DNA of 64,000 nucleotides, taken from Halosimplex pelagicum (GTDB taxonomy: Archaea > Halobacteriota > Halobacteria > Halobacteriales > Haloarculaceae). This document shows positions 36,013-44,448 of this stretch, piece after piece. Where the stretch lies: NCBI RefSeq assembly GCF_013415905.1, contig NZ_CP058909.1, positions 4,464,001 through 4,528,000 on the forward strand. Direction: 5' to 3'. The notes below the pieces were generated by a model, which did no database searches, was not told the DNA's origin, and saw nothing but the letters and a program-made list of their open reading frames with translations. The translations under genes were made by a program, and so were the position numbers. Positions within the stretch are counted from its first letter, which is position 1. Every line of letters starts with the position of its first letter.

Positions 36013-36771
36013 TCACCCGGTCTCGGACGGCACCCGGACCGCCGCGGCCGCACGGCGAAGCAGGTCGACCGACGCCAGCGCGACGAAGACCGTTCCGCCC
36101 CACGCGAACCCCTGGAACAGTCGGGCCGTCGTGTCGTCGACCCCCGGGCCGCGCGGCAGGAGCGCCACGAACAGCAACCCCGCGCCGACGAACCCGAACG
36201 CGACCCGCAGGCCCGGTCCCCACCAGTAGCAACACAGCGCGACGCCGGGCAAGGCGAGCAGCGCCAACAAGATCCCTTTCTCCGGGTGCCGGAGGACGGT
36301 CGACGCGGCCGGCCCGAGGGGGACCCATCCGAGCGCCCCCAGGAGGTACGCACCGAAGGCGAGCCACCCGTCGGCGGGCGGCGACGGCCACCCCGGTACG
36401 GCGTCCCGCGCCCGGAGCTCCGGGTCGCCCCACCGCCCGAGAACACCCGCGGCGAACAGGCAGAGACTCCCGAACAGCAGTTTCAGCGGTCCGGCCCCGA
36501 GCATCGCGACCGGACGACCGAACGCGAGGAAGCCGAGCCACGCGCCAGCGGCGAACGCGAGCAGGGCCTCGTCGCCCCGCCAGCCGCGGGCCGCGACGGC
36601 GAGTGCGAGCGCCACCGCCGGAGACGCGAGTTTCGCCACGTTCGCGTTCAGCGCCGTCTCCGCTGGAACACCCAGCGGCGTCGTCGCCCACGAACCGAAG
36701 CTCGCCCAGACGGCGAACGATGTCCCGAGAGCGACCAGAAGCGTGGCCGCCCGCGGCTCTCGATACGACAC
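36013..36771 (-). CDS. Polytopic membrane protein of unknown function
   Basis: A 252-residue protein with about seven hydrophobic segments (AATLLVALGTSFAVWASFG, ASPAVALALAVAARG, EALLAFAAGAWLGFLAFG, LKLLFGSLCLFAAGVLG, GWLAFGAYLLGALGWVPLG, ILLALLALPGVALCCYWWG, FGFVGAGLLFVALLP). No catalytic motif recognised. The GTG start at 36771 is supported by a TATA box (CTTTTATTA on the minus strand, at about 36793-36801) at leaderless spacing. Confidence 0.7.
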   Translation of the reverse strand: MSYREPRAATLLVALGTSFAVWASFGSWATTPLGVPAETALNANVAKLASPAVALALAVAARGWRGDEALLAFAAGAWLGFLAFGRPVAMLGAGPLKLLFGSLCLFAAGVLGRWGDPELRARDAVPGWPSPPADGWLAFGAYLLGALGWVPLGPAASTVLRHPEKGILLALLALPGVALCCYWWGPGLRVAFGFVGAGLLFVALLPRGPGVDDTTARLFQGFAWGGTVFVALASVDLLRRAAAAVRVPSETG

Positions 36772-36792
36772 GCCGGACTCATCGGTCGACTG

Positions 36793-36801
36793 TAATAAAA
36801 G
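36793..36801 (-). promoter_or_regulatory. TATA box of the membrane-protein gene
   Basis: Minus-strand CTTTTATTA lies about 26 bp before the GTG at 36771, so the message would start at or next to the start codon. Confidence 0.6.
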
Positions 36802-36874
36802 CGCGTCGGCGGGCGACGAGTCGCCCGTTGCGCAGCGACGGCCGAAAAGCGGGAACCGGTTCAGGAGCGCCGGC

Positions 36875-37354
36875 TCAGTGGTCTTCGTCTTCGTAGACCC
36901 AGGGCTCGTCCGAGCGCGAGTAGTCGACGAGTTCGTCCTCGTCGAAGAACAGCTCGATCTCGCGTTCGTTGGCGCCCTCGTCCTCGTGGTCCGAACCGTG
37001 GATGATGTTCTGACCGAGGTCGAGACCGTAGTCGCCGCGGATAGTGCCGGGGGCGGCGTCGGCGGGGTCGGTCGCGCCCATCATCTGTCGGACCTGACGG
37101 GTCGCGTCGCCGCCTTCCCAGACCATCGCCATCACCGGACCGCTGGTGATGAACTCGACGAGCTCGTCGAAGAAGGGCTTGTCCTCGTGCTCGCCGTAGT
37201 GGGCCTCGGCGAGCTCCTGGTCGATCTGCATGAACTTCGCGCCGACGAGCTTCAGCCCGCGCTCTTCGAGGCGGGTGATGATCTCGCCGGTGAGCCCGCG
37301 CTGGACGGCGTCGGGCTTGGCCATCACGAACGTGCGCTCGTCGTGGTGGCTCAT
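36875..37354 (-). CDS. ndk: Nucleoside-diphosphate kinase
   Basis: A 159-residue enzyme that moves the gamma-phosphate from ATP to other NDPs through a phosphohistidine. The active-site histidine is His119 in NIIHGSD, and the N-terminal [20 protein letters not shown] is standard. The C-terminal segment is unusually acidic ([25 protein letters not shown] pieces), as expected for a haloarchaeal enzyme. It is the last gene of the L7Ae-S28e-L24e-ndk cluster and overlaps L24e by 4 bp. Confidence 0.95.
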   Translation of the reverse strand: MSHHDERTFVMAKPDAVQRGLTGEIITRLEERGLKLVGAKFMQIDQELAEAHYGEHEDKPFFDELVEFITSGPVMAMVWEGGDATRQVRQMMGATDPADAAPGTIRGDYGLDLGQNIIHGSDHEDEGANEREIELFFDEDELVDYSRSDEPWVYEDEDH

Positions 37355-37770
37355 CGCTCGGCCTCCGCTTCCTCGGCGTCGGACTCCTCGTCGTCGGACC
37401 CGTCGTCGGCGTCCGCCTCGTCGGCTTCGGCCTCGTCGGGGTCGGAGGCGCCGGCTTCGACGGCCTCGTCGGGCTCGACGTCGTCGAGGTCCTCGTCGGT
37501 GTCACCCGGCGCGTCGACGTCCTGGCCCTGGTCCTCGATGTCCGTGGGGCGCTCGTCGGCGGCCGGCTCGGACTCCTCCTCGTCCTCGTCTTCGGCGGGC
37601 TCCTCCTCGCCGGCCCACTCGAGGTCGCGCGATTCGCGACCGAGGTTGGCGTTCTTCTCGCACTTCGAGGAGCAGTAGTGGATGGTCGAGCCGTTGGTGC
37701 GGACGAACATGGTGCCCGTCCCGGGCTCGATGTCGGTGCCGCAGTAGTCGCATTCGCGCGTTCGTGGCAT
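37351..37770 (-). CDS. rpl24e: 50S ribosomal protein L24e with long acidic C-terminal tail
   Basis: A 139-residue protein from ATG 37770. The first 56 residues are L24e ([32 protein letters not shown]), with a zinc-binding CxxC...CxxxC set. About 80 further residues are nearly all Glu, Asp, Ala, Ser and Gly and are probably disordered; typical archaeal L24e has only about 55-70 residues. The tail may be a haloadaptive or regulatory extension. It overlaps ndk by 4 bp and meets S28e with a one-base overlap. Confidence 0.9.
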   Translation of the reverse strand: MPRTRECDYCGTDIEPGTGTMFVRTNGSTIHYCSSKCEKNANLGRESRDLEWAGEEEPAEDEDEEESEPAADERPTDIEDQGQDVDAPGDTDEDLDDVEPDEAVEAGASDPDEAEADEADADDGSDDEESDAEEAEAER

Positions 37771-38000
37771 TATTGGCCTCCGATCTGGTCGGCCTCGCGC
37801 GCGGTCTCGCGGAGCTGGAGCACGTCGCCCTCCCGGACCGGCCCGAGGACGTTTCGCGTGATGATGCGGCCCTGGTTCTCGCCGCCGCGGATCCGGCACT
37901 TGACCTGCATGGCCTCGCCGTGCATCCCCGTGCGGCCCACGACTTCGATGACTTCGGCGGCCGTGGAACCGCCGTCTCCGTCGGATTCTTCAGCAGACAT
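37770..38000 (-). CDS. rps28e: 30S ribosomal protein S28e
   Basis: A 76-residue protein matching S28e ([47 protein letters not shown]), with a short acidic N-terminal extension ([12 protein letters not shown]). It sits in the platform of the small subunit. Its stop touches the L24e start by one base, and the gap to L7Ae upstream is 10 bp. Confidence 0.95.
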   Translation of the reverse strand: MSAEESDGDGGSTAAEVIEVVGRTGMHGEAMQVKCRIRGGENQGRIITRNVLGPVREGDVLQLRETAREADQIGGQ

Positions 38001-38010
38001 CGAAGGTCAC

Positions 38011-38373
38011 CTACCGGAGTTCCTCGACCTTACCGGCGATGTCGTCGACGTCGTCCTGGGCGTCGCCGGCGTCGACGATAGCTGCCGCGGCGCTGCCGAC
38101 TTCGAGCCCGGCGGCGTGGCCGACCTCGTCCTGCGTGCCGATGAAGACGAACGGGATGTCCTTCTCGTCGGCCAGCTCCGGGAGGTGCATGACGATCTCC
38201 TCGGGCTGGACGTCCTCGGCGACGAAGACGAGCTCGGCGTTGCCGCGCTCGACGGCCTTGGTCGTCTCGTTGGTTCCTTTCTTCACGGTGCCTGTGTCTC
38301 GTGCGACCTCGAGGGCCTCGAGGGCGTCGTCCTCGAGGTCCGCGGGCACGTCGAAATCTACGTATACTGGCAT
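38011..38373 (-). CDS. rpl7ae: Ribosomal protein L7Ae
   Basis: A 120-residue kink-turn-binding protein ([47 protein letters not shown]). It is part of the 50S subunit and also of box C/D and H/ACA small ribonucleoproteins and RNase P. It is the first gene of its operon. Upstream, about 124 nt lie between a TATA box and the ATG, with a perfect Shine-Dalgarno sequence; this is longer than usual for haloarchaea. L7Ae binds kink-turns in its own leader in some archaea. Confidence 0.94.
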   Translation of the reverse strand: MPVYVDFDVPADLEDDALEALEVARDTGTVKKGTNETTKAVERGNAELVFVAEDVQPEEIVMHLPELADEKDIPFVFIGTQDEVGHAAGLEVGSAAAAIVDAGDAQDDVDDIAGKVEELR

Positions 38374-38377
38374 TTGT

Positions 38378-38388
38378 GGATCACCTCC
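38378..38388 (-). promoter_or_regulatory. Strong Shine-Dalgarno of rpl7ae
   Basis: The minus strand reads GGAGGTGATCC, a full complement of the 16S rRNA 3' end, with GGAGG ending 10 nt before the ATG at 38373. Most other starts in this window have little or no Shine-Dalgarno sequence, so this one is exceptional. Confidence 0.75.
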
Positions 38389-38431
38389 CGCGCGTGGGCT
38401 CGCGCTCCCCCGCCGCCGGGTTCGACCCGGG

Positions 38432-38527
38432 CGCCGCGAGAAAATCGCGGCGGAATATCCTGAAAGGCTAGGAGCATCATCAACCCCGCGCGGGCTGTAC
38501 ACCCATCTGGCAGAGGAGTACTAAAAG
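38432..38527 (-). promoter_or_regulatory. Promoter and structured leader of rpl7ae
   Basis: On the minus strand a TATA-like CTTTTAG (38521-38527) would start transcription near 38497. The leader holds TTGATGATG (38475-38483), a CGCCGCGA/TCGCGGCG hairpin with a five-base loop (38432-38452) and a GC-rich stem CCGGG/CCCGG with a TTCGA-like loop (38416-38430) just before the Shine-Dalgarno. The TGATGA word matches box C, but no box D is obvious next to it. Confidence 0.5.
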
Positions 38528-38885
38528 CACTTTCGAAGACGACCCCGCGTGCGAGCCGCCTGCACACGTCACGGACGGAGGCCTCGGGGTTCCTCGTCCG
38601 CGGTTCCCGTCTCACCGCCCCCGGCCGCCATCGGTCGGCGCGCTCCCCCGCGCCCCGACGCGGTATCACCGAGTCGACCGTCGCCGCTGTGCCGGCCGCG
38701 ACCCGACCCACGCCCCTGCCAGGGTGCGCGACATCGGCCGCACCGCCGCCGCGCCGACCGGCGTCGTATGACAGAGCCTCGATACACTGTCGGACGGTCC
38801 GGCGCGGAGTGCGGACGGGCGCGGTCGCGGGTCGAGATCGGGGCCGATCGGCGGGCATTTGTCGCTCGGCGGCAGACGGGGAGCC
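38528..38885. other. Gene-free stretch upstream of tmcA
   Basis: About 358 bp between the rpl7ae promoter and the tmcA start. Both strands are GC-rich and the only open frames are short, arginine/proline-rich shadows. I see no tRNA, small protein or repeat. The tmcA promoter must lie here, but no convincing TATA box can be pointed to. Confidence 0.5.
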
Positions 38886-41186
38886 ATGCCCGTCGACCGC
38901 GTCGCCAGCGCGCTCCGCGAGGAAGCCCGGGCCACCGACGAGCGGCGGCTGCTGGTCCTCGCAGGTGAGGGCGATGCCACCCGCGAGGCCGCGGCCGACG
39001 CCCTCGACGCGGTCGACATCGACTCGCGGGACGTGACCTACCTCGGCGACTCCGAGGGGACGCCCTGGGAGCGAGTGCAATCGGCCCGCGCGGGCGACCT
39101 GCTCGGAACGACCCACGGCGCGCTCGTGGTCGACTGTCACGAGGCCTGCCGTCCGAACGCCCTCGGTCGCGCGGTCGGCGCCGTCGACGGCGGCGGCCTG
39201 CTCGTCCTCTGTGTCCCCCCGCTCGACTCGTGGCCCGACCGCCGCGACGGCTTCGACGAGACGCTGGCCGTCCCGCCGTTCGAGGTGTCCGAGGTGGCCG
39301 GCAACTTCCGTCGTCGGCTGGTCGAGCTGCTGCGCGCTCATCCCGGGATCGCCGTCGTCGACGTGGGCGACGGCTCGGTCGAACCGACCGTCGAGCGCGA
39401 CGGACTGACCGACCCCGCGCCGCGCCGCCCGCCCGACCCGCCGGCGGTCCCCGACGACCCCGTCTTTCCGGCAGCCGTCTACGAACGGTGTCGCACCGAC
39501 GACCAGGTGAGCGCCGTCGAGGCCCTCGAAGCGCTCGGCGATCCCGGCAACGCCGTCGTCGTCGAAGCGGACCGCGGGCGCGGGAAGTCCAGCGCCGCCG
39601 GCCTCGCCGCGGGCGCGCTCGCGCTGGCGGGCCGAGACGTGCTCGTCACTGCGCCAGGGTACCCCGGCGCCGCCGAGGTGTTCGCCCGCGCCCGCGAGGT
39701 ACTGGTCGATGCGGGGTCGCTGGCGAGCGCCCCCGACGAGTCCGACCCGATCCTGCTCGAAACCGCCCGGGGCCGCGTCCGCTTCGAGAAGCCGACCGCG
39801 GCGGCCGAACTGCCCGGTGACCCCGACGCGGTCGTCGTCGACGAGGCCGCGGCGCTGCCGGTCCGGCTGCTCGAACGGTTCCTCGACGCACCCGCGGCGG
39901 CGTTCGCGACCACCGTCCACGGCTACGAGGGGGCGGGCCGAGGGTTCTCCGTCCGCTTCCGCGACCGCCTCGACGACGGGGACTTCGAGGTGGCCGACGT
40001 GTCGATGACCGACCCGATCCGCTACGCCGCCGGCGACCCCGTCGAGGTGTGGGCCTTCCGCGCGCTCCTGCTCGACGCCGGTCCCGCCGTCGACTCGCTG
40101 GTCGAGGGCGCAGATCCCGCAGACCACGGCTCTATCGGCTACGAGGCGTTCGAACCCGAGGACCTGCTCGCGGACGAGCACCTGCTCCGGGAGGTGTTCG
40201 GGCTGCTCGTCGCCGCCCACTACCGGACGGAGCCGTCGGACCTGGCCCGCCTGCTCGACGCCCCGAACGTGGCCGTCCGGGCGCTCACCCACGAGGGCCA
40301 CGTCGTCTCCGTCGCGCTGCTGGCTCGCGAGGGGGATCTCCCCGCGGACCTGCGGGCGCACATGTACGAGGGCGGCCGCGTCCGCGGGAACATGATCCCC
40401 GACGTGCTGACGAGTCAGTTGCGCGACGAGGCCGCCGGCGTCCCGGAGGGGCTGCGAGTGCTCCGGATCGCGACTCACCACGCCGTCCGCTCGCGCGGGC
40501 TCGGGTCGCGCTTGCTCTCGGCGATCCGCGAGGAGTTCGCCGACGACGCGGACTGGCTGGGCACCGGCTACGGCGCGACGCCCGAGCTGTTGCGGTTCTG
40601 GCGAGCCAACGGCTTTTCCACTGTCCACCTCTCGACGACCCGCAACGACGCCAGCGGCGAGTACTCCGCGGTGATGCTCGCACCCACCAGCGACGCCGGT
40701 CGGGAGTTGGCCGACCGTCACTCGCGGTGGCTCCTCGACCGGGTGGGCGCGATGCTCTCTGACCCCCTGGACGATATGGACCCCGACGTGGTGCGCGCGG
40801 CGCTGCGGAGCGTCGACGCGGCGCCCGAACTCGGCCTCTCCGACTGGGAGTGGCGACTGCTCGTCGGGACGACCGGCGGCGCCGGCATCTTCGACACCTC
40901 GCCGCGGCCGCTCCGGCGGCTGACCGTCCGGTACCTGACCGACGCCGGCGACGAGACGGCCGGCGAGAACGCCGACGGCGAACCGAGCGACCCGCTGTTG
41001 ACTCCCCGTCAGGAGCGCCTGCTCGTCCGGAAGGCGCTGCAGGGCCGACCCTGGGGCGCGGTCGCCGAGGAACTGGGCTTTCACTCTCACGGCCAGTGCA
41101 TGCGGGCGCTGGGGGAGGCGACCCGACCGCTGGTTTCACGGTTCGGCGGCCCGAAGGTGGCGGCAGAACTGGAGCGATTCGAATGA
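38886..41186 (+). CDS. tmcA: tRNA(Met) cytidine acetyltransferase TmcA
   Basis: A 766-residue enzyme from ATG 38886. Its parts in order are an N-terminal domain of unknown role, an ATPase/helicase-like module with Walker A EADRGRGKSSAAGLAAG and DEAA box (VVVDEAAALPVRLLERFLDAP), the GNAT acetyltransferase domain (RVLRIATHHAVRSRGLGSRLL) and a C-terminal tRNA-binding region (RLLVRKALQGRPWGAVAEEL). It makes N4-acetylcytidine with acetyl-CoA and ATP/GTP, in tRNA and in archaea also in rRNA. Length is normal. The downstream DUF456 gene overlaps by 4 bp. Confidence 0.93.
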   Translation: MPVDRVASALREEARATDERRLLVLAGEGDATREAAADALDAVDIDSRDVTYLGDSEGTPWERVQSARAGDLLGTTHGALVVDCHEACRPNALGRAVGAVDGGGLLVLCVPPLDSWPDRRDGFDETLAVPPFEVSEVAGNFRRRLVELLRAHPGIAVVDVGDGSVEPTVERDGLTDPAPRRPPDPPAVPDDPVFPAAVYERCRTDDQVSAVEALEALGDPGNAVVVEADRGRGKSSAAGLAAGALALAGRDVLVTAPGYPGAAEVFARAREVLVDAGSLASAPDESDPILLETARGRVRFEKPTAAAELPGDPDAVVVDEAAALPVRLLERFLDAPAAAFATTVHGYEGAGRGFSVRFRDRLDDGDFEVADVSMTDPIRYAAGDPVEVWAFRALLLDAGPAVDSLVEGADPADHGSIGYEAFEPEDLLADEHLLREVFGLLVAAHYRTEPSDLARLLDAPNVAVRALTHEGHVVSVALLAREGDLPADLRAHMYEGGRVRGNMIPDVLTSQLRDEAAGVPEGLRVLRIATHHAVRSRGLGSRLLSAIREEFADDADWLGTGYGATPELLRFWRANGFSTVHLSTTRNDASGEYSAVMLAPTSDAGRELADRHSRWLLDRVGAMLSDPLDDMDPDVVRAALRSVDAAPELGLSDWEWRLLVGTTGGAGIFDTSPRPLRRLTVRYLTDAGDETAGENADGEPSDPLLTPRQERLLVRKALQGRPWGAVAEELGFHSHGQCMRALGEATRPLVSRFGGPKVAAELERFE

Positions 41187-41692
41187 TGCAACTCCCCGCG
41201 CTCGAGGCCCTCCCCGTCGACCTGTTCGTGATCGTCGCGTTCGTCCTGCTGGTCGGCGGCGTCGTCGGCAGCGTCACCCCGCTGGTCCCCGGCGGGATCC
41301 TCTCGCTGTCCGGCGTCGTCGTCTACTGGTGGGCCAGCGGCTTCGCCGAGCCCAACGTCTTCGTCCTCTCGGGCCTGCTGTTCGTCGCGCTGATCGCCGT
41401 CGCCACCGACTGGCTCGCCGGCGCCGTCTCCGCGAAGGCCGGCGGCGCCTCGACCCGGACGACCGTCGTCGCCACCGTCGTCGGGCTGGTCGGCCTCGTG
41501 TGGGGCCCGCTGGGGTTCCTCCTCGGGACCGCCGGCACCGTCTTCGTCCTCGAACTGGCCGACGGCGGCGAGATCGAGGAGAGCGCCCGCGCCGCCGGCG
41601 TGACGCTTTTGGGCATGCTCACCTCCAGCGTCCTCCAGATCCTGCTGACCGCCGGCGTCCTCGTCGCGATGGTCGGCGTCTTCCTTCTCTGA
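41183..41692 (+). CDS. DUF456 family membrane protein
   Basis: A 169-residue DUF456 protein with five to six transmembrane segments (VDLFVIVAFVLLVGGVVGSV, PGGILSLSGVVVYWWASGF, VFVLSGLLFVALIAVATDWLAG, TVVATVVGLVGLVWGPLGFLLG, LGMLTSSVLQILLTAGVLVAM) and the small glycine-rich patterns typical of the family. Starts at ATG 41183 or 41186; the first overlaps the tmcA stop by 4 bp. Function unknown. Confidence 0.85.
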   Translation: MMQLPALEALPVDLFVIVAFVLLVGGVVGSVTPLVPGGILSLSGVVVYWWASGFAEPNVFVLSGLLFVALIAVATDWLAGAVSAKAGGASTRTTVVATVVGLVGLVWGPLGFLLGTAGTVFVLELADGGEIEESARAAGVTLLGMLTSSVLQILLTAGVLVAMVGVFLL

Positions 41693-42100
41693 GTTCGAGA
41701 GAACGACTGTTCAGTTCGACGTGCGAGTGTATCGGTTGTTTCTGTTCATCGTATCGTGAAACGAAGTCGTGCGAGAGTGACCGCACTCGACGGCAAGCGT
41801 TGAAAGCCCTCGGCGCGCTCGCGGTCGCTGAGGCGGGATATCCGCGCTCTCGGCACCGCCCGCGCGGATAGTGGCCCGCTCAGGCGACTGAACTGCACGC
41901 GAGCGCGCCTCGCCCTTTCAGTCCACCAGGCACCGCGACCGCCCCGCACAGCACCGCAGACGGCCACGAGCCTCCCCAGCCGATTCGCTCGCCTGCGGCT
42001 CTCTCATCCCTCGCGCGGCTACGTCGCGCGCACGAGAGCGCGCGATAGCACGCGCCGACCGCACCGCGACCGCTCGCCGCAACAGCCACTCCCTGCAGAT
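41693..42100. other. Gene-free GC-rich stretch after the DUF456 gene
   Basis: About 400 bp with no credible gene. The sequence is rich in short dyads, for example CGCGCGGCTACGTCGCGCG near 42015. It lies before the palindromic element at 42101-42307. It has the look of a dispersed intergenic repeat, but a second full copy is not in this window. Confidence 0.4.
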
Positions 42101-42306
42101 AGCATCCGGCGCCGCAGGCGCCGGTTCGCCGTCAGAGCGAGCGCTGACGAGCCTGCGGTCGGTCGCGGTGTTCACTCCCGCAGACACCGGCTGCGCGGGA
42201 GCGCAGCGACCAGCGCAGCCGGCCTTTTTTCACCCATGTTTTTTGACGGGGGTCGAGACGCGAGCCCGCCGGCTCGCGCCGACGCCCCCGTTAAAAAAGA
42301 TGGTCG
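42101..42306. terminator. Palindromic intergenic element, copy 2 (bidirectional terminator-like)
   Basis: The hairpin CCGGCGC/GCGCCGG (42106-42124) uses the same arms as copy 1. T6 runs at 42225-42230 and 42239-42244 bracket the word CACCCATG. A long stem follows, with TTTTTTGACGGGGG (42239-42252) pairing with CCCCCGTTAAAAAA (42285-42298) with a single mismatch, and an inner stem CGCGAGCC/GGCTCGCG. It lies between convergent DUF456 and dnaJ genes; each would meet a T-run after its stop. Confidence 0.65.
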
Positions 42307-43467
42307 CTAGAAGCTATCTTTGATCTTCTCGAAGAAGCCCTGGCCCACGTCGACCTCCTCGCCGCCGGCCTCGGCGAAGGCTTCGAGGGCCTCCTTCTGT
42401 TCTTTGTTGAGGTCGTCGGGGGTGACGACCTGGACCTGAACGTACAGGTCGCCGTCGCCGCGGCGGCGGAGCCGCGGCATGCCCTTGCCGGAGAGGCGGA
42501 ACGTCTCGCCGCTCTGGGTGCCGGCGGGCACGTCGAGTTCGACGGCGCCGTCGACGGTCGACACCTCGATGGTGTCGCCGAAGACCGCCTGCGGGAAGGA
42601 GATGGGCTCCTGGTGGTGCAGGTCGGCGCCCTCGCGGTCGAAGTCGGGGTGGTCGCGGACCGCGACCTCGATGAGGAGGTCGCCCTTCGGGCCGCCGCGC
42701 TCGCCGGGGGCGCCCTCCCGTTCCATGCGGAGGGTCTGGCCGTCCTCGATGCCGGCGGGGACCTCGACGGAGAGGGAGGCGTCCTCGCGGACGACGCCGT
42801 CGCCGCGACAGGTCGAACAGGTCTCCTCGTAGACGGTGCCCTCGCCCTCGCAGCGCCGGCAGGTCTGGCGCTGCTGGACGCGACCCATCGGCGTCTGCTG
42901 GGTGGTCGTGGTCTGGCCGCGGCCGTTGCACTCGGGGCACTGCCGGGAGTCGGTGTCCGGCGGGTGGCCCTGGCCGTTGCAGTCCGAACAGGTGTCCGGG
43001 CGGGTGACGTTGAGCTCCTTCTCGACGCCGTGGTAGGCGTCTTCGAGGTCGATCTCGAGGGTGGTCCGCAGGTCTCGACCCTGGCGGGGCCGGTTGGAGT
43101 CGCCGCGACCTCCGCCCCCGCCGAAGAACGTCTCGAAGATGTCGGACATGTCGCCGAAGGGGCCCTGGCCGCCTCCGCCGCCCATGCCGCCCATGCCCCC
43201 CATGCCGCCGGCGCCGCCGTTGTCGGTGGCGCCGTGTTTGTCGGCCTCGACGTAGCGGTCGTGGCCGAGCTGGTCGTACATCTGGCGCTGTTCCTCGTCG
43301 GTGAGGACCTCCTTGGCCTTCTTGACCTGCTTGAACTTCTCCTCGGCGTCGGCCTCGTCGCTCACGTCGGGGTGATACTCCCGGGCTTTCTCCCGGTAGG
43401 CCTGCTGGATCTCCTCCTCGCTGGCGTCTCGGGAAACCCCCAGCACCTCGTAGAAGTCCTCGCTCAT
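42307..43467 (-). CDS. dnaJ: Molecular chaperone DnaJ
   Basis: A 386-residue DnaJ with all parts: J-domain (residues 1-70; HPD in REYHPDVSDEADAEE), Gly-rich region (GGAGGMGGMGGMGGGGGQG), the four CxxCxGxG zinc motifs (CSDCNGQG, CPECNGRG, CRRCEGEG, CSTCRGDG), two beta-sandwich substrate-binding domains and a dimerisation tail. It stimulates DnaK ATPase and delivers unfolded proteins. No dnaK or grpE is beside it. A TATA-like TTCTATTGAAG lies upstream on the minus strand. Confidence 0.95.
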   Translation of the reverse strand: MSEDFYEVLGVSRDASEEEIQQAYREKAREYHPDVSDEADAEEKFKQVKKAKEVLTDEEQRQMYDQLGHDRYVEADKHGATDNGGAGGMGGMGGMGGGGGQGPFGDMSDIFETFFGGGGGRGDSNRPRQGRDLRTTLEIDLEDAYHGVEKELNVTRPDTCSDCNGQGHPPDTDSRQCPECNGRGQTTTTQQTPMGRVQQRQTCRRCEGEGTVYEETCSTCRGDGVVREDASLSVEVPAGIEDGQTLRMEREGAPGERGGPKGDLLIEVAVRDHPDFDREGADLHHQEPISFPQAVFGDTIEVSTVDGAVELDVPAGTQSGETFRLSGKGMPRLRRRGDGDLYVQVQVVTPDDLNKEQKEALEAFAEAGGEEVDVGQGFFEKIKDSF

Positions 43468-43623
43468 CGCTTGTGCCGGTGTAGACGATTGAGGTACTTC
43501 AATAGAACGGGTCTCGACTCGCGGCGGTCGGGCGCCCGGCTGGTCGCGGCTACCGGCCCGGTCCGGGCGCCCGGTCGGTCACGGGGGCGAGCTAGGGGGT
43601 ATCGGCGGGCTTTCAGCGGGCGG

Positions 43624-44223
43624 TCAGCCGGAGTCGGTGGCGGTCCCGGTGTCCCCCTCGTCGTCGGCGAGCCACCAGTCCTCGTTGTCGAGCAGGTCGT
43701 CCTCCTCGTCCTCGCCGACCGGGCTGAAGTTGATCGTCGTGAGCCACCCGTCCGTGTCGAACAGGGTGAACTCGGGGTCGATGGTGAACACTTCGGGCTG
43801 GACCGTGCCGTCGTCGGCGGTGTCGCCCGCGTCGTCGATGACGTAGCCCGCCTCTTCGTCGTACTCGGGGAGCTCGGCCTCCTCGGCGACGAAGATGGTC
43901 GCCCGCTCGCCGGTCCCGAGGTAGCGGATCATCCGGGTGTTGTAGTCCGACCAGACGTTGTCGCGGACCTCCTCGACGTGCGGGACCCACTCCACTACCG
44001 GCGACGTGACGACGAAGTCCGCTCTCGGGCGCACGCTGTCGGTGAACAGCAGCGCCTTCTGGGAGTCCTGCACTCCGGCGTCGTCCCCGTCGTCGTCCTG
44101 GGCCGCCGCGACGCCGGCACCGGACGCGGCGGCGGTGCCCGCGGCCGCGAGCGCGCTCTTTTTCATCACTGATCGACGCGATTCCTCCGGCGTGTCGAAC
44201 GGCAGGATGGTGTCGTCTGTCAT
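43624..44223 (-). CDS. Secreted Tat-signal protein of unknown function
   Basis: A 199-residue protein starting MTDDTILPFDTPEESRRSVM, with a twin-arginine-like signal (RRSVMKKSALAAAGTAAASG) and an Ala-x-Ala cleavage site near residue 41 (GVAAAQ). The mature part is acidic and rich in aromatic residues (SDYNTRMIRYLGTGERATI, TLFDTDGWLTTINFSPVG) with no recognised domain. It stands alone between dnaJ and the cupin gene. Confidence 0.7.
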   Translation of the reverse strand: MTDDTILPFDTPEESRRSVMKKSALAAAGTAAASGAGVAAAQDDDGDDAGVQDSQKALLFTDSVRPRADFVVTSPVVEWVPHVEEVRDNVWSDYNTRMIRYLGTGERATIFVAEEAELPEYDEEAGYVIDDAGDTADDGTVQPEVFTIDPEFTLFDTDGWLTTINFSPVGEDEEDDLLDNEDWWLADDEGDTGTATDSG

Positions 44224-44448
44224 CGCGTTCCTCCGTGCGGGGTTTGCGGACCGACCCCGAACAGTTCGGAGCCTGCCATCGAAACGGCCGTCCGCCGTCT
44301 CCGGGGCGTTCGCCCGTCGACAACAGCCGGACGGGGCGGGCGTATCCGCGCCCGCCGCACGCGGCGGCGTCGTGGCCGCTACCGCTCGATTGTCGCCTCT
44401 CTCCGACGCCCGTTCGCTTGCAAGTTCCGTGCTCGCTGGCTCGTCCGC

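Noticed and set aside
38400..38440. A tRNA T-arm-like GGTTCGACC in the rpl7ae leader.
   Set aside because: The stem and loop sizes do not fit (five-base loop), and no D- or anticodon arm or acceptor stem can be built around it.
38358..41090. A 910-codon open frame on the minus strand opposite tmcA.
   Set aside because: It is the antisense shadow of tmcA and the L7Ae region: Arg/Gly/Val-rich, no start context, and no domain. High G+C makes such frames common.
41754..42187. Short overlapping minus-strand frames in the gap after the DUF456 gene.
   Set aside because: Arg/Ala/Ser-rich, overlapping each other in different frames, without a promoter or family; the stretch looks like non-coding repeat sequence.
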